Source of the DNA: HGM04593 sp045592125
GTDB lineage: Bacteria > Bacteroidota > Bacteroidia > Bacteroidales > Bacteroidaceae
DNA: 64,000 bases
NCBI GenBank assembly: GCA_045592125.1
Contig: JAZNUE010000012.1
Span: 37,030-101,029, forward strand
Direction: 5' to 3'
Part shown: piece by piece, positions 17,535 to 24,607 of the stretch
How the letters are laid out: every line of letters begins with the position of its first letter
How positions within the stretch are numbered: position 1 is the first letter of the stretch
The notes under the pieces: generated by a model
Database searches by the model: none
What the model was told of the DNA's origin: nothing
Seen by the model: only the letters and a program-made list of their open reading frames with translations
Made by a program: the position numbers and the translations under genes

Positions 17535-17580
17535 TACAACCCACCCTTGATATCCAGAAGGATAACGAGGGTGGGTTGTA
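17535..17580 (-). other. Strong hairpin at the trailer end of the CRISPR array
   Basis: Perfect 13-bp arms TACAACCCACCCT (17535-17547) and AGGGTGGGTTGTA (17568-17580) enclose a second 5-bp stem TATCC/GGATA with the tetraloop AGAA. The last six bases of the outer arm are the first six of the degenerate terminal repeat. It lies where transcription of the array should end, but no T-run follows on either strand, so it may stop or protect the transcript in some other way. Confidence 0.8.
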
Positions 17581-18395
17581 CTTCCTTGTTATAATGGATA
17601 GTATTTACAGGGGTGTTTGGGGATTTGCTCGCCAATTTTTGTTGTAATCCTTGTTATAATGGATAGTATTTACAGGGTATGAATACTATTAGAGCAAAGC
17701 CTTAAGTTGTAATCCTTGTTATAATGGATAGTATTTACAGGTTTTATGGCAAACCAAAACCTATATATCAGTTGTAATCCTTGTTATAATGGATAGTATT
17801 TACAGGTGAAGAAGGTATGTATCAGGAGCCTCAAGTTGTAATCCTTGTTATAATGGATAGTATTTACAGGAAGAGGTAGTAATGGAGGGTATCTTCACTA
17901 GTTGTAATCCTTGTTATAATGGATAGTATTTACAGGTTTTATGGCAAACCAAAACCTATATATCAGTTGTAATCCTTGTTATAATGGGTAGTATTTACAG
18001 GATTGCTCTGTGAATGAAGCTTGGTGCGGCGTTGTAATCCTTGTTATAATGGATAGTATTTACAGGTAAAATGCAGTGGTACATGGAAAGCGAAGCGTTG
18101 TAATCCTTGTTAAAATGGATAGTATTTACAGGTGCTGATGCCATTATAACAGCCGACGGGGGGTTGTAATCCTTGTTATAATGGATAGTATTTACAGGGA
18201 GCAGTTAACAGGCGCGAAGCCTCAAGCGGTTGTAATCCTTGTTATAATGGATAGTATTTACAGGGAGAGGATGGCACGTCAGGTAGCTAATATGGTTGTA
18301 ATCCTTGTTATAATGGATAGTATTTACAGGGAATGATTACAAAGATTGAAGGAAATGTCGTTGTAATCCTTGTTATAATGGATAGTATTTACAGG
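17575..18395 (-). CRISPR. CRISPR array, 13 repeats and 12 spacers
   Basis: The 36-bp repeat begins GTTGTAATCC and ends GTATTTACAGG on the plus strand. Repeats start at 17575 (degenerate), 17641, 17706, 17771, 17835, 17901, 17966, 18031, 18097, 18163, 18229, 18295 and 18360. Spacers are 28-30 nt. Single-base repeat variants occur in the copies at 17966 (A to G) and 18097 (T to A). Spacers 3 (17742-17770) and 6 (17937-17965) are identical. The repeat at 17575 differs only at its outer end, where CTT replaces AT. I place the leader on the right and transcription on the minus strand, because the minus-strand repeat ends ATTACAAC, like the usual type III 8-nt handle, and because terminal repeats decay at the leader-distal end. 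Confidence 0.97.
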
Positions 18396-18552
18396 GACGT
18401 AATCTGTAATTTGTTTGTATTCCGTATGTTTTGTCGGTTTTGGGAGGTGAAAAACGACCTCTTTTGCGCAAATAGTATCAAGCTGACCTCATTTTTTTTG
18501 TTTGTAATCTCTAAATATTGTCTTCATTTCATTAGCGGAATGACATTTAATG
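18396..18552 (-). other. Presumed CRISPR leader
   Basis: An AT-rich stretch with no gene between the first repeat (minus-strand sense) and the candidate promoter. It holds the small inverted repeat GAGGT/ACCTC (18444-18448 and 18457-18461) and a run of eight T near 18491. A minor ORF on the plus strand begins inside the array and is not credible. Confidence 0.6.
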
Positions 18553-18584
18553 CGAATATATTAAACATTTCAAAGAACTGCAAA
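18553..18584 (-). promoter_or_regulatory. Candidate promoter of the CRISPR array
   Basis: On the minus strand TTTG (18581-18584) and TATATTCG (18553-18560) are 20 nt apart. Transcription from here would enter the first repeat after about 150 nt of leader. No gene lies between it and the array. Confidence 0.55.
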
Positions 18585-18591
18585 TAAAATT

Positions 18592-18946
18592 TTACTCAAC
18601 CACTATTGTTTGTTCAAGCAACAGCAAACGTGTAATTTTGCTATCGTTTGTTGACATCTTGGGATGTTTCAATCTCCTTGACATCCTTGCGATATCGGTA
18701 CATATCCGCTGCATAGTATGCTCCACGTTCGGTAGCGTAGCAATATCCCGACACGCGGAAGGTCGAGCCTGTCGGCGTCGAAGCAGGTGTCTATCGTGAT
18801 GTCGCCTATCCTGTGGCACACTGCATGCAGTTCGCATGCTTTGCGCAGCTACGCAACTTCAATATGTTTTCGGCTGCACGCTTGCACTCTCCCAACTCCC
18901 AGCCTTGCTTTGCAAACTCCTTTATCTGTTCAATCATAGCAGTCAT
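18592..18946 (-). pseudogene. Frameshifted remnant of a small protein gene
   Basis: Three frames join into one protein-like reading. The first runs from the ATG at 18946 (MTAMIEQIKEFAKQGWELGE ... ENILKL). It must then shift to a frame reading LRKACELHAVCHRIGDI and TIDTCFDADRLD. It shifts again to a frame ending EHTMQRICTDIARMSRRLKH and on to the stop at 18592. Each frame alone is open for only part of the way. I do not recognise the family. The remnant lies between the array promoter and the patatin gene and may mark the right edge of the CRISPR island. Confidence 0.5.
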
Positions 18947-19800
18947 TTTATTTCAAACTCAATCTTTGCGGCGCAGTCGTAGCCTTCCTGGTACAGTGCC
19001 AGGAGCTTGGCGGTGTCGCGCTCCATGCGGTCTACCTCAATTGGGCGTTCGGGGCGTATTACAACTGCCCTGCCCTCCTCTTCCATGCGCTCTATCATCT
19101 CAATCTGGCTGTTGTATATTGAGTTGCGGGCGCGGATGGCCTCTTTAAGCCTGGGATACTTGCGGTACATGAAGAATGGCACTCTTGTGCCCTTGGCCGG
19201 CTTGCGGTAGCCTTTGTTGCGGGTGAGCACAATCACAGGCCTGTCGAATCCTTGCTCAATGGCCCTTTTCACGGGAAGCGAGTCGGCAACGCCGCCGTCG
19301 GCCATTGGAATGCCGTCGACATATGCTATGGGGCACACGAACGGCAGGCTGCTCGATGCCTTCACGATGTCAATCACGCGCTTGGGGTTGTTCTTCTCCT
19401 CAAAGTAGCAGGCCTTGCCGGTGAGGCAGCTTGTTGTTACAATCTCCAGCCTTTCGGGGCAACGTGCAAGCGCGTCGTAGTCATAGGGGTATATCTCCTC
19501 GGGCAGCTTGTGGAACAGCAGGTCGAAGTCCATTATGTTGCCAGTGGCCAGCAGCCTGCCTATGCCAATGTAACTGTACTTCTCCATCATGTCGATGTTG
19601 GAGAACTTCGCCCTGCCTCGCTGGCTTGACAGGTAGGAGAGCGCATTGCATGCTCCAGCGCTCACTCCAATTGTATAAGGAAAGCGTATGCCGCGGTCCA
19701 TGAAGCTGTCGAGTACCCCAATGGTGAAGATTCCGCGCATGCCGCCGCCCTCAAGAATCAGCGAGGTCCTTTCTGTTATCTCTACTTTCTTGTTGCTCAT
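18943..19800 (-). CDS. Patatin-like phospholipase
   Basis: A 285-residue acyl hydrolase of the patatin fold. The oxyanion loop GGGMRG is at residues 18-23, the nucleophile serine is S47 in GVSAG (45-49), and the catalytic aspartate lies in the DGG motif (MADGGVADSLPV, about residue 168). No signal peptide is seen, so it is probably cytoplasmic or membrane-associated. The sequence resembles the YjjU branch. A TAnnTTTG box (19805-19812) ends only 4 nt before the ATG, so the message may be leaderless. The physiological lipid is unknown. Confidence 0.88.
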   Translation of the reverse strand: MSNKKVEITERTSLILEGGGMRGIFTIGVLDSFMDRGIRFPYTIGVSAGACNALSYLSSQRGRAKFSNIDMMEKYSYIGIGRLLATGNIMDFDLLFHKLPEEIYPYDYDALARCPERLEIVTTSCLTGKACYFEEKNNPKRVIDIVKASSSLPFVCPIAYVDGIPMADGGVADSLPVKRAIEQGFDRPVIVLTRNKGYRKPAKGTRVPFFMYRKYPRLKEAIRARNSIYNSQIEMIERMEEEGRAVVIRPERPIEVDRMERDTAKLLALYQEGYDCAAKIEFEIK

Positions 19801-19945
19801 GTTGCAAAAGTACTAATTTATACAGAGATTATGAACACTGGCAGGGTGAAAAATAAACGTCCCCGACCTGTATATTTGAAAATGTAACAAATGCTTCCGA
19901 TAATGTGCCGTCTCTTTAAAATATTATAAATATGGCATATTCCGC

Positions 19946-19975
19946 TTTGTATTACATGATATTTTCCTATATTCG
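19946..19975 (+). promoter_or_regulatory. Promoter of the thiol-disulfide oxidoreductase gene
   Basis: TTTG (19946-19949) and TATATTCG (19968-19975) are 18 nt apart, a good Bacteroidetes-type promoter. The ATG at 20009 is about 28 nt beyond the expected start. Confidence 0.65.
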
Positions 19976-20008
19976 CATACCATAAACCATAAACACTTTC
20001 ATGATATT

Positions 20009-20569
20009 ATGAAAAAGATTTTTCTGCCAATTTTACTTTTTGGATTTTTAGCGTGCAGCCACTCTTTTGCACAAGAGAATAATGCCGGCACAGCAAAGAG
20101 CGATGTAACAGTATATGAGCACGACTACATTGTTAAGGTTGGCGACACGGCCCCCGACTTCACCCTTGAAATGCTTGACGGCACCAGGTTCACCCTCTCC
20201 GAGAACCGCGGCAAGGTTGTTATGCTGCAGTTCACCGCCGGCTGGTGCGGAATATGCCGCAAGGAGATGCCCTACATTGAGAGCGACATATGGCAAAGGC
20301 ACAAGGATAACAAGGATTTTGTGCTTGTGGGCATTGACCGCGAGGAGACAAGAGAGGCTATACTGCCGTTCATTGAGAAAGTGGGTACTACCTACCCCAT
20401 TGCCATGGACACCAACGGCGATGTGTTCGCAAGCTATGCGCTGCGCGGTGCAGGCATAACACGCAACATACTAATTGACCGCGACGGCAAGATTGTAATG
20501 CTCACCCGCAAGTTCGAAGAGGCCGAGTTCAAGGCGCTTGTAGAGAAGATTGACGCAATGCTGGAGTAA
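20009..20569 (+). CDS. TlpA/ResA-like thiol-disulfide oxidoreductase
   Basis: A 186-residue exported protein. The N-terminal hydrophobic segment contains a possible lipobox (LLFGFLAC), so it may be a lipoprotein facing the periplasm. The thioredoxin fold starts at about residue 45 with VGDTAPDFTLEMLDG. The redox motif is CGIC in GWCGICRKE at about residues 77-80. Such proteins reduce or shuffle disulfides in periplasmic partners, for example in cytochrome c maturation. It stands alone with its own promoter; the partner is not evident. Confidence 0.88.
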   Translation: MKKIFLPILLFGFLACSHSFAQENNAGTAKSDVTVYEHDYIVKVGDTAPDFTLEMLDGTRFTLSENRGKVVMLQFTAGWCGICRKEMPYIESDIWQRHKDNKDFVLVGIDREETREAILPFIEKVGTTYPIAMDTNGDVFASYALRGAGITRNILIDRDGKIVMLTRKFEEAEFKALVEKIDAMLE

Positions 20570-20692
20570 TGTGAACGGAAAGCGGAAAGGCAAAAACTGG
20601 AAACGGGCTAAAGGCTACTAGAACTGACAGAGTCCACCAATGCAATCTCTCCCGCTTGGCAGTCTATTCCCATTGGCGCAGGCTATAAATGA

Positions 20693-20726
20693 CAATCAGG
20701 AGCGCACCTGCGTGCGCTCCTGATTG
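20693..20726. terminator. Strong hairpin between the oxidoreductase and the galE region
   Basis: A 15-bp perfect stem (CAATCAGGAGCGCAC and its inverse) with the loop CTGC. No T-run follows on either strand, so it is a terminator-like hairpin rather than a classical one. The convergent genes on both sides end here. Confidence 0.55.
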
Positions 20727-20746
20727 TATAGTCATTAGACAGCTGT

Positions 20747-20826
20747 TTACTCCTCGAATCCGTTAGGATTGTTCTTCTGCCAGTTCCAACTGTCGCGGCA
20801 CATGTCCTCAATGCCGAACTGGGCCT
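20747..20826 (-). pseudogene. Duplicated 3' end of galE
   Basis: About 80 bp encode the last residues of GalE (AQFGIEDMCRDSWNWQ ... NPNGFEE and stop), with about eight base differences from the intact gene 98 bp away. It has no start and is a remnant left by duplication or recombination. Inverted arms AAAGTCAAC (20831-20839) and GTTGACTTT (20894-20902) follow it. Confidence 0.85.
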
Positions 20827-20923
20827 TGACAAAGTCAACTTTCCGCACCCCACGCGGCACAAACTTCGTCTGTGCTTCGCGTGACTGATTGCTGTTGACT
20901 TTGCCGAAACTTGCTCGTTCTAT

Positions 20924-21940
20924 TTATTCCTCGAAACCGTTAGGATTGTTCTTCTGCCAATTCCAGCTGTCGCGGCACATGTCTTCAATACCGAACTGCG
21001 CTTTCCAACCAAGCTCTGCCTCGGCCTTTGCAGGGTTGCAGTAGCATGTAGCGATGTCACCCGGGCGGCGTGGCTTGATTGCATAGGGAACGGGAACGCC
21101 GTTGGCCTTCTCGAATGCCTTCACAACGTCGAGCACTGAATAGCCGTGGCCTGTACCGATGTTGTAGATAGCGATACCCTTGTTCTCGACTATGGCCTTG
21201 AGGGCTGCAACGTGAGCGCGCGCAAGGTCAACAACGTGGATGTAGTCGCGGACGCCTGTACCGTCGTGTGTGTCATAGTCGTTGCCGAACACGCCCAGCT
21301 CGGCGCGCTTGCCCACTGCCGTCTGAGTGATGTAAGGCATCAGGTTGTTAGGAATACCGTTGGGGTTCTCGCCAATTGTACCGCTCTTGTGCGCGCCAAT
21401 TGGATTGAAGTAGCGCAGGAGAACAATATTCCACTCGTTGTCGGCCTTCTGCACGTCCATGAGAACCTCCTCGAGCATTGACTTTGTCTGGCCGTAAGGG
21501 TTAGTGCAGTGGCCCTTGGGGCACTCCTCGGTGATGGGGATGATGGCCGGGTCGCCATATACGGTTGCACTTGACGAGAAAATCATGTTCTTGCAGCCGT
21601 TCTTGCGCATAACGTCAACAAGCACAAATGTACCGTTCATGTTGTTCTCATAGTACTCTAGTGGCTTAGCGCAGCTCTCGCCCACAGCCTTGAGACCGGC
21701 AAAGTGGATACATGCGTCGAACTTGTGCTCGTCGAACACCTTCTGCAGTCCCTCGCGGTCGCGGATATCAACCTTGTAGAAGGGAACCTCCTTGCCAATA
21801 ATCTTGGCAACACGCTTCAGGGAAATTGGAGAAGAGTTGTCAAGGTTGTCAACTACTACAGCCTCATGGCCTGCCTCGGTAAGCTCAATCAGAGTGTGGC
21901 TTCCAATGAAGCCAGCACCGCCAGTCAATAGGATTTTCAT
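20924..21940 (-). CDS. galE: UDP-glucose 4-epimerase
   Basis: A 338-residue short-chain dehydrogenase-fold enzyme that interconverts UDP-glucose and UDP-galactose, feeding the Leloir pathway and surface sugars. NAD binding is shown by GGAGFIGSH at residues 7-15, and the catalytic YxxxK is YGQTK near residue 149. The segment GTGVRDYIHVVDLA is characteristic of GalE. The length is normal. It is a single gene with a clear promoter; a scrap of its own 3' end lies just downstream. Confidence 0.95.
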   Translation of the reverse strand: MKILLTGGAGFIGSHTLIELTEAGHEAVVVDNLDNSSPISLKRVAKIIGKEVPFYKVDIRDREGLQKVFDEHKFDACIHFAGLKAVGESCAKPLEYYENNMNGTFVLVDVMRKNGCKNMIFSSSATVYGDPAIIPITEECPKGHCTNPYGQTKSMLEEVLMDVQKADNEWNIVLLRYFNPIGAHKSGTIGENPNGIPNNLMPYITQTAVGKRAELGVFGNDYDTHDGTGVRDYIHVVDLARAHVAALKAIVENKGIAIYNIGTGHGYSVLDVVKAFEKANGVPVPYAIKPRRPGDIATCYCNPAKAEAELGWKAQFGIEDMCRDSWNWQKNNPNGFEE

Positions 21941-22010
21941 TTCAGTAAAGTTTGTTATAATGTTTATAGGTTGTCCATACGGCCAGCCCCCAAAGGAGCA
22001 TAAATTATCG

Positions 22011-22040
22011 CAAATTTAATGAATTTTATCCAATAGCAAA
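22011..22040 (-). promoter_or_regulatory. Promoter of galE
   Basis: TTTG (22037-22040) and TAAATTTG (22011-22018) on the minus strand, 18 nt apart. The ATG is at 21940, leaving a 5' leader of about 65 nt. Confidence 0.7.
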
Positions 22041-22082
22041 ATAAATGAGGATTATTATTGAAATTTATCGGCCTGTATGGTT

Positions 22083-22676
22083 TCATATTGAAAACACCAT
22101 GTCGTCATGCGCCCTCGCCTTTTTAATTATTTTATCTTTAATGCCGGCAAGAAACTCATTCTCAGGAGTGTGCTTTTCAAGAAGGTCTATGCACTCGCCG
22201 AACTTGCCAGTTTCCCGCAGAAACTCGGCCTTGAGGATTATATTGCCTGTGAATACCTGCTGCTTGAGAATGCCTGACATAAGATCCTTGAACACAGCAG
22301 CCTGTGCCGTGGTTGGCACATTGCCATTGCGGTATATGTCATTGAACGCCCATACAATAGTCAGTGCAAGCAGCTCAAGCTTGTCACTATTAGAATCGCT
22401 CAGCATGCCAAACGCTTCAACCGCCTCCTCAAAAGTGAGCCAGCCTGTTTCAGAAGAGGTGTCATTCCCGTCTACGGCCTTTGCGCTGCTAAGGAAGTAG
22501 TAATGCCCGCAGGCCGGACATTTCTGCACAGGCGACAGCCTAGGCAACATCGGAGCCACCTGCTTGGTGTCGGACCATTGTACACTCCCGAAGGTGTTGC
22601 CCGAGATAAGCTGAAGCAAATCCTTGCCGCCCCCACAGCTAGGACAAAAAACTGTAATGCAATTTCCTGGTATCAT
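22083..22676 (-). CDS. Uncharacterised zinc-ribbon protein (paralogue of the gene at 31178)
   Basis: A 197-residue protein with two Cys pairs, CPSCGG near residues 13-18 and CPACGHYYF near residues 54-62, which would hold one zinc ion. Later residues are helical and contain YNDIYR. The gene at 31178-31855 has the same layout (CQHC, CPHCGKYYF, YNDIYR), so the two are paralogues. No signal peptide is present. I do not recognise a named family; the shape recalls bacterial DUF2225-like proteins but this is not certain. Confidence 0.7.
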   Translation of the reverse strand: MIPGNCITVFCPSCGGGKDLLQLISGNTFGSVQWSDTKQVAPMLPRLSPVQKCPACGHYYFLSSAKAVDGNDTSSETGWLTFEEAVEAFGMLSDSNSDKLELLALTIVWAFNDIYRNGNVPTTAQAAVFKDLMSGILKQQVFTGNIILKAEFLRETGKFGECIDLLEKHTPENEFLAGIKDKIIKKARAHDDMVFSI

Positions 22677-22999
22677 AAATAATAGGAATTAAAGGTTTTA
22701 GAAATATATGTATGCACCCGCGTCCCACATTGGCCGGAACAACCCTGTGAAACGATTGGCATCCAGAGCAAATATACGCAATTTTGCCTGCACTCATATC
22801 AGGTATATGCAGATTCTTGAATGCAATAGAGAAGTCCATATTGTCTATAATTTGCATTGTATGTGCTAATATAGCAATAATTATTCAGACAGCCATGGCC
22901 TGCCTTCGTTTTCAAGGTAAATGTGCTCTATTTGTGCTATATTTGCCTTTATTTGCGAAAATAGTCGTCAAAAAACAAACAAGTTAAGCAAAAAAGTAT

Positions 23000-23007
23000 T
23001 ACCTTTG
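23000..23007 (+). promoter_or_regulatory. -7 box upstream of rpsP
   Basis: TACCTTTG matches TAnnTTTG and lies 61 nt before the start codon. No TTTG -33 is seen at the right spacing. The rest of the 392-bp gap before rpsP is AT-rich and shows no gene. Confidence 0.5.
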
Positions 23008-23068
23008 CACCGCTCATACGAGATATGGGCTGACTCAAATCATTAATCCATTAAAAATCAATTAGAAA

Positions 23069-23620
23069 ATGGCAACAAAAATCAGACTTCAGAGAAGAGG
23101 CCGTAAGCACTACGCTTTCTACTCTATCGTGATTGCAGATTCGAGAGCTCCACGTGATGGAAAGTTCACCGAGAAGATCGGTACCTACAACCCTAACACA
23201 AACCCTGCGACTGTTGAGATTAACTTCGAGCGCGCATTGTGGTGGGTTAACAACGGTGCTATTCCTACCGACACTGTACGCAACATTCTCTCTCGCGAGG
23301 GTGTATACTTGATGAAGCATCTCCAGGGCGGTGTTAAGAAGGGTGCATTTGACGAGGCTGCTGCACAGGCTAAGTTTGAGGCCTGGAAGACAGCTAAGGT
23401 AAACGCTCTCAACGGTATCAAGAGCGCTGAGGAGCAGGCTAAGCGTGACGACAAAAAGGCACGTTTGGAGGCAGAGAAAGAGGTTAACGCAGCTATTGCA
23501 AAGAAGGTAGCAGACAAGAAGGCTGCCGAGGCTCTTGCAAAGGCTGAGGCAGAGGCTGCTGCAGCTGCTGAGGCAGAGGCACCCGCTGAGGAGGCAACTG
23601 AGGCTCCAGCAGAGGCTTAA
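23069..23620 (+). CDS. rpsP: 30S ribosomal protein S16 with a long C-terminal extension
   Basis: The first 80 or so residues are ordinary S16 (IRLQRRGRKHYAFYSIVIAD and the IGTYNPNTNP block). S16 is normally about 80-90 residues; this one has 183. The extra part, from about residue 95, is an Ala/Lys/Glu-rich helix ending in a run of Ala-Glu-Ala repeats. Extended S16 proteins are a known trait of Bacteroidetes. The gene is single, between a TAnnTTTG box and a good terminator. Confidence 0.95.
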   Translation: MATKIRLQRRGRKHYAFYSIVIADSRAPRDGKFTEKIGTYNPNTNPATVEINFERALWWVNNGAIPTDTVRNILSREGVYLMKHLQGGVKKGAFDEAAAQAKFEAWKTAKVNALNGIKSAEEQAKRDDKKARLEAEKEVNAAIAKKVADKKAAEALAKAEAEAAAAAEAEAPAEEATEAPAEA

Positions 23621-23663
23621 TGACCTTTCACCCTTTGACAAGGGTTGCAGTAATGCTCAGAAT

Positions 23664-23702
23664 AAATACCGCTGGCTACTTGGCTGGCGGTATTTGCTTT
23701 TT
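23664..23702 (+). terminator. Terminator after rpsP
   Basis: AAATACCGC (23664-23672) pairs with GCGGTATTT (23687-23695), followed by GCTTTTT. It begins 44 nt past the rpsP stop codon. Confidence 0.85.
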
Positions 23703-23719
23703 GTAGACACACGGGTATT

Positions 23720-23966
23720 CAGAGAACAGAGAACAGAGAACAAGCGTGGCAATGACAGTTCCTCGTGGGGGCGCTTCTTTCCACTTTAACCCCACTTCGT
23801 GGGCTTAAGCCTTGGCTGCGCTCGCTGTAAAAGCTCAAGTAAACTTGGCTTTTTCAACTTTCAACTTTAACCCCACTTCGTGGGCTTGAACCTTGGCTGC
23901 GCTCGCTGTAAAAGCTCAAGTAAACTTGGCTTTCGCTCGCTTGGCACAAGCTTTCATCTTTCCACT
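23720..23966. repeat. Dispersed repeat, copy B (first copy at about 4989-5243)
   Basis: Nearly the same as copy A: the GAGAACAGAGAACA run, the GTGGCAATGACAGTTCC segment, then two sub-copies of the CCCACTTCGTGGGCTT unit in the same order. The two copies differ at only a few bases. Both lie next to single housekeeping genes. The small ORFs here repeat those of copy A and are not real genes. Confidence 0.8.
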
Positions 23967-24035
23967 TTCAGTTTGTTTCACTCACTCCCTTGTGGTCCCA
24001 AAATAAACAGCCACTGCGTTCAGGACGGTAAGCCC

Positions 24036-24494
24036 TTACCGGTTTCTCCTCTCCAGTTCCAGCAAGTACTCCTTCCTTTTAATCCCCACGGCAAAGCCTG
24101 TCATCTTTCCGCCTGCGCCCACTACCCTGTGGCAAGGCACGGCAAGGAGCAAGGGATTACGGTTGCATGCCATACCCACAGCGCGCGATGCGCCTGGAGT
24201 GCCTATGCGTCTGGCAATCTCGCCATAAGTTGCTACATGACCAAAAGGTATTCGCCTAAGTTCTTCCCACACGCGCTGCTGGAAGGAGGTGCCTTCCAGC
24301 ATAATCCTGAATGCGAATGCTCTTCTTTGCCCAGCGAAATATTCTTCAATCTCGGCATTCACCGTCTGCTGTGCAGCAGACAGCGCGCCAGGCGCACAGG
24401 CGCCTTCGTGCAGCTGAATGGCACACACACAACCGCACTGCATTGTAACTTGCAGCGTGCCTATCGGGGTCTCGGTATAAAAGGTCTCTTTCAT
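24036..24494 (-). CDS. ogt: Methylated-DNA-[protein]-cysteine S-methyltransferase
   Basis: A 152-residue suicide repair enzyme that takes the methyl group from O6-methylguanine. The active-site cysteine is C121 in PCHR, followed by GAGGKMTGFAVGIKRKEYLL. The helix-turn-helix DNA-binding segment (GHVATYGEIARRIGTPGASRAVG) is complete. The start is taken at MKETFYTE (24494). A longer reading frame from 24569 would cross a TATATTTG promoter box at 24502-24509 and is rejected. It is divergent from the lipoprotein gene. Confidence 0.92.
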   Translation of the reverse strand: MKETFYTETPIGTLQVTMQCGCVCAIQLHEGACAPGALSAAQQTVNAEIEEYFAGQRRAFAFRIMLEGTSFQQRVWEELRRIPFGHVATYGEIARRIGTPGASRAVGMACNRNPLLLAVPCHRVVGAGGKMTGFAVGIKRKEYLLELERRNR

Positions 24495-24561
24495 TGCATT
24501 GCAAATATAGCCTATCTTTATGCACCGTGTAATGTGTATAGCATTTTTTATTATAGCAGGT

Positions 24562-24592
24562 TTTGCCAATAGAGGGAATTAGACTATTTTTG
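24562..24592 (+). promoter_or_regulatory. Promoter of the S41-like lipoprotein gene
   Basis: TTTG (24562-24565) and TATTTTTG (24585-24592) are 19 nt apart. The expected start near 24599 lies past the first ATG-like codons of the open frame, which fixes the gene start downstream (24608 or 24617). Confidence 0.7.
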
Positions 24593-24607
24593 CGCTGTCA
24601 ACATACC

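Noticed and set aside
17612..18359. A gene overlapping the CRISPR spacers
   Set aside because: Open frames in the array are chance products of the 36-bp repeat and do not continue across it.
18333..18587. An 84-residue plus-strand open frame starting in the last spacer
   Set aside because: It begins inside the array, runs through the leader and promoter, and shows no family sign.
24495..24569. N-terminal extension of ogt
   Set aside because: The extra 25 codons cross a TAnnTTTG promoter box and have no match to the family; the start at 24494 gives the usual length.
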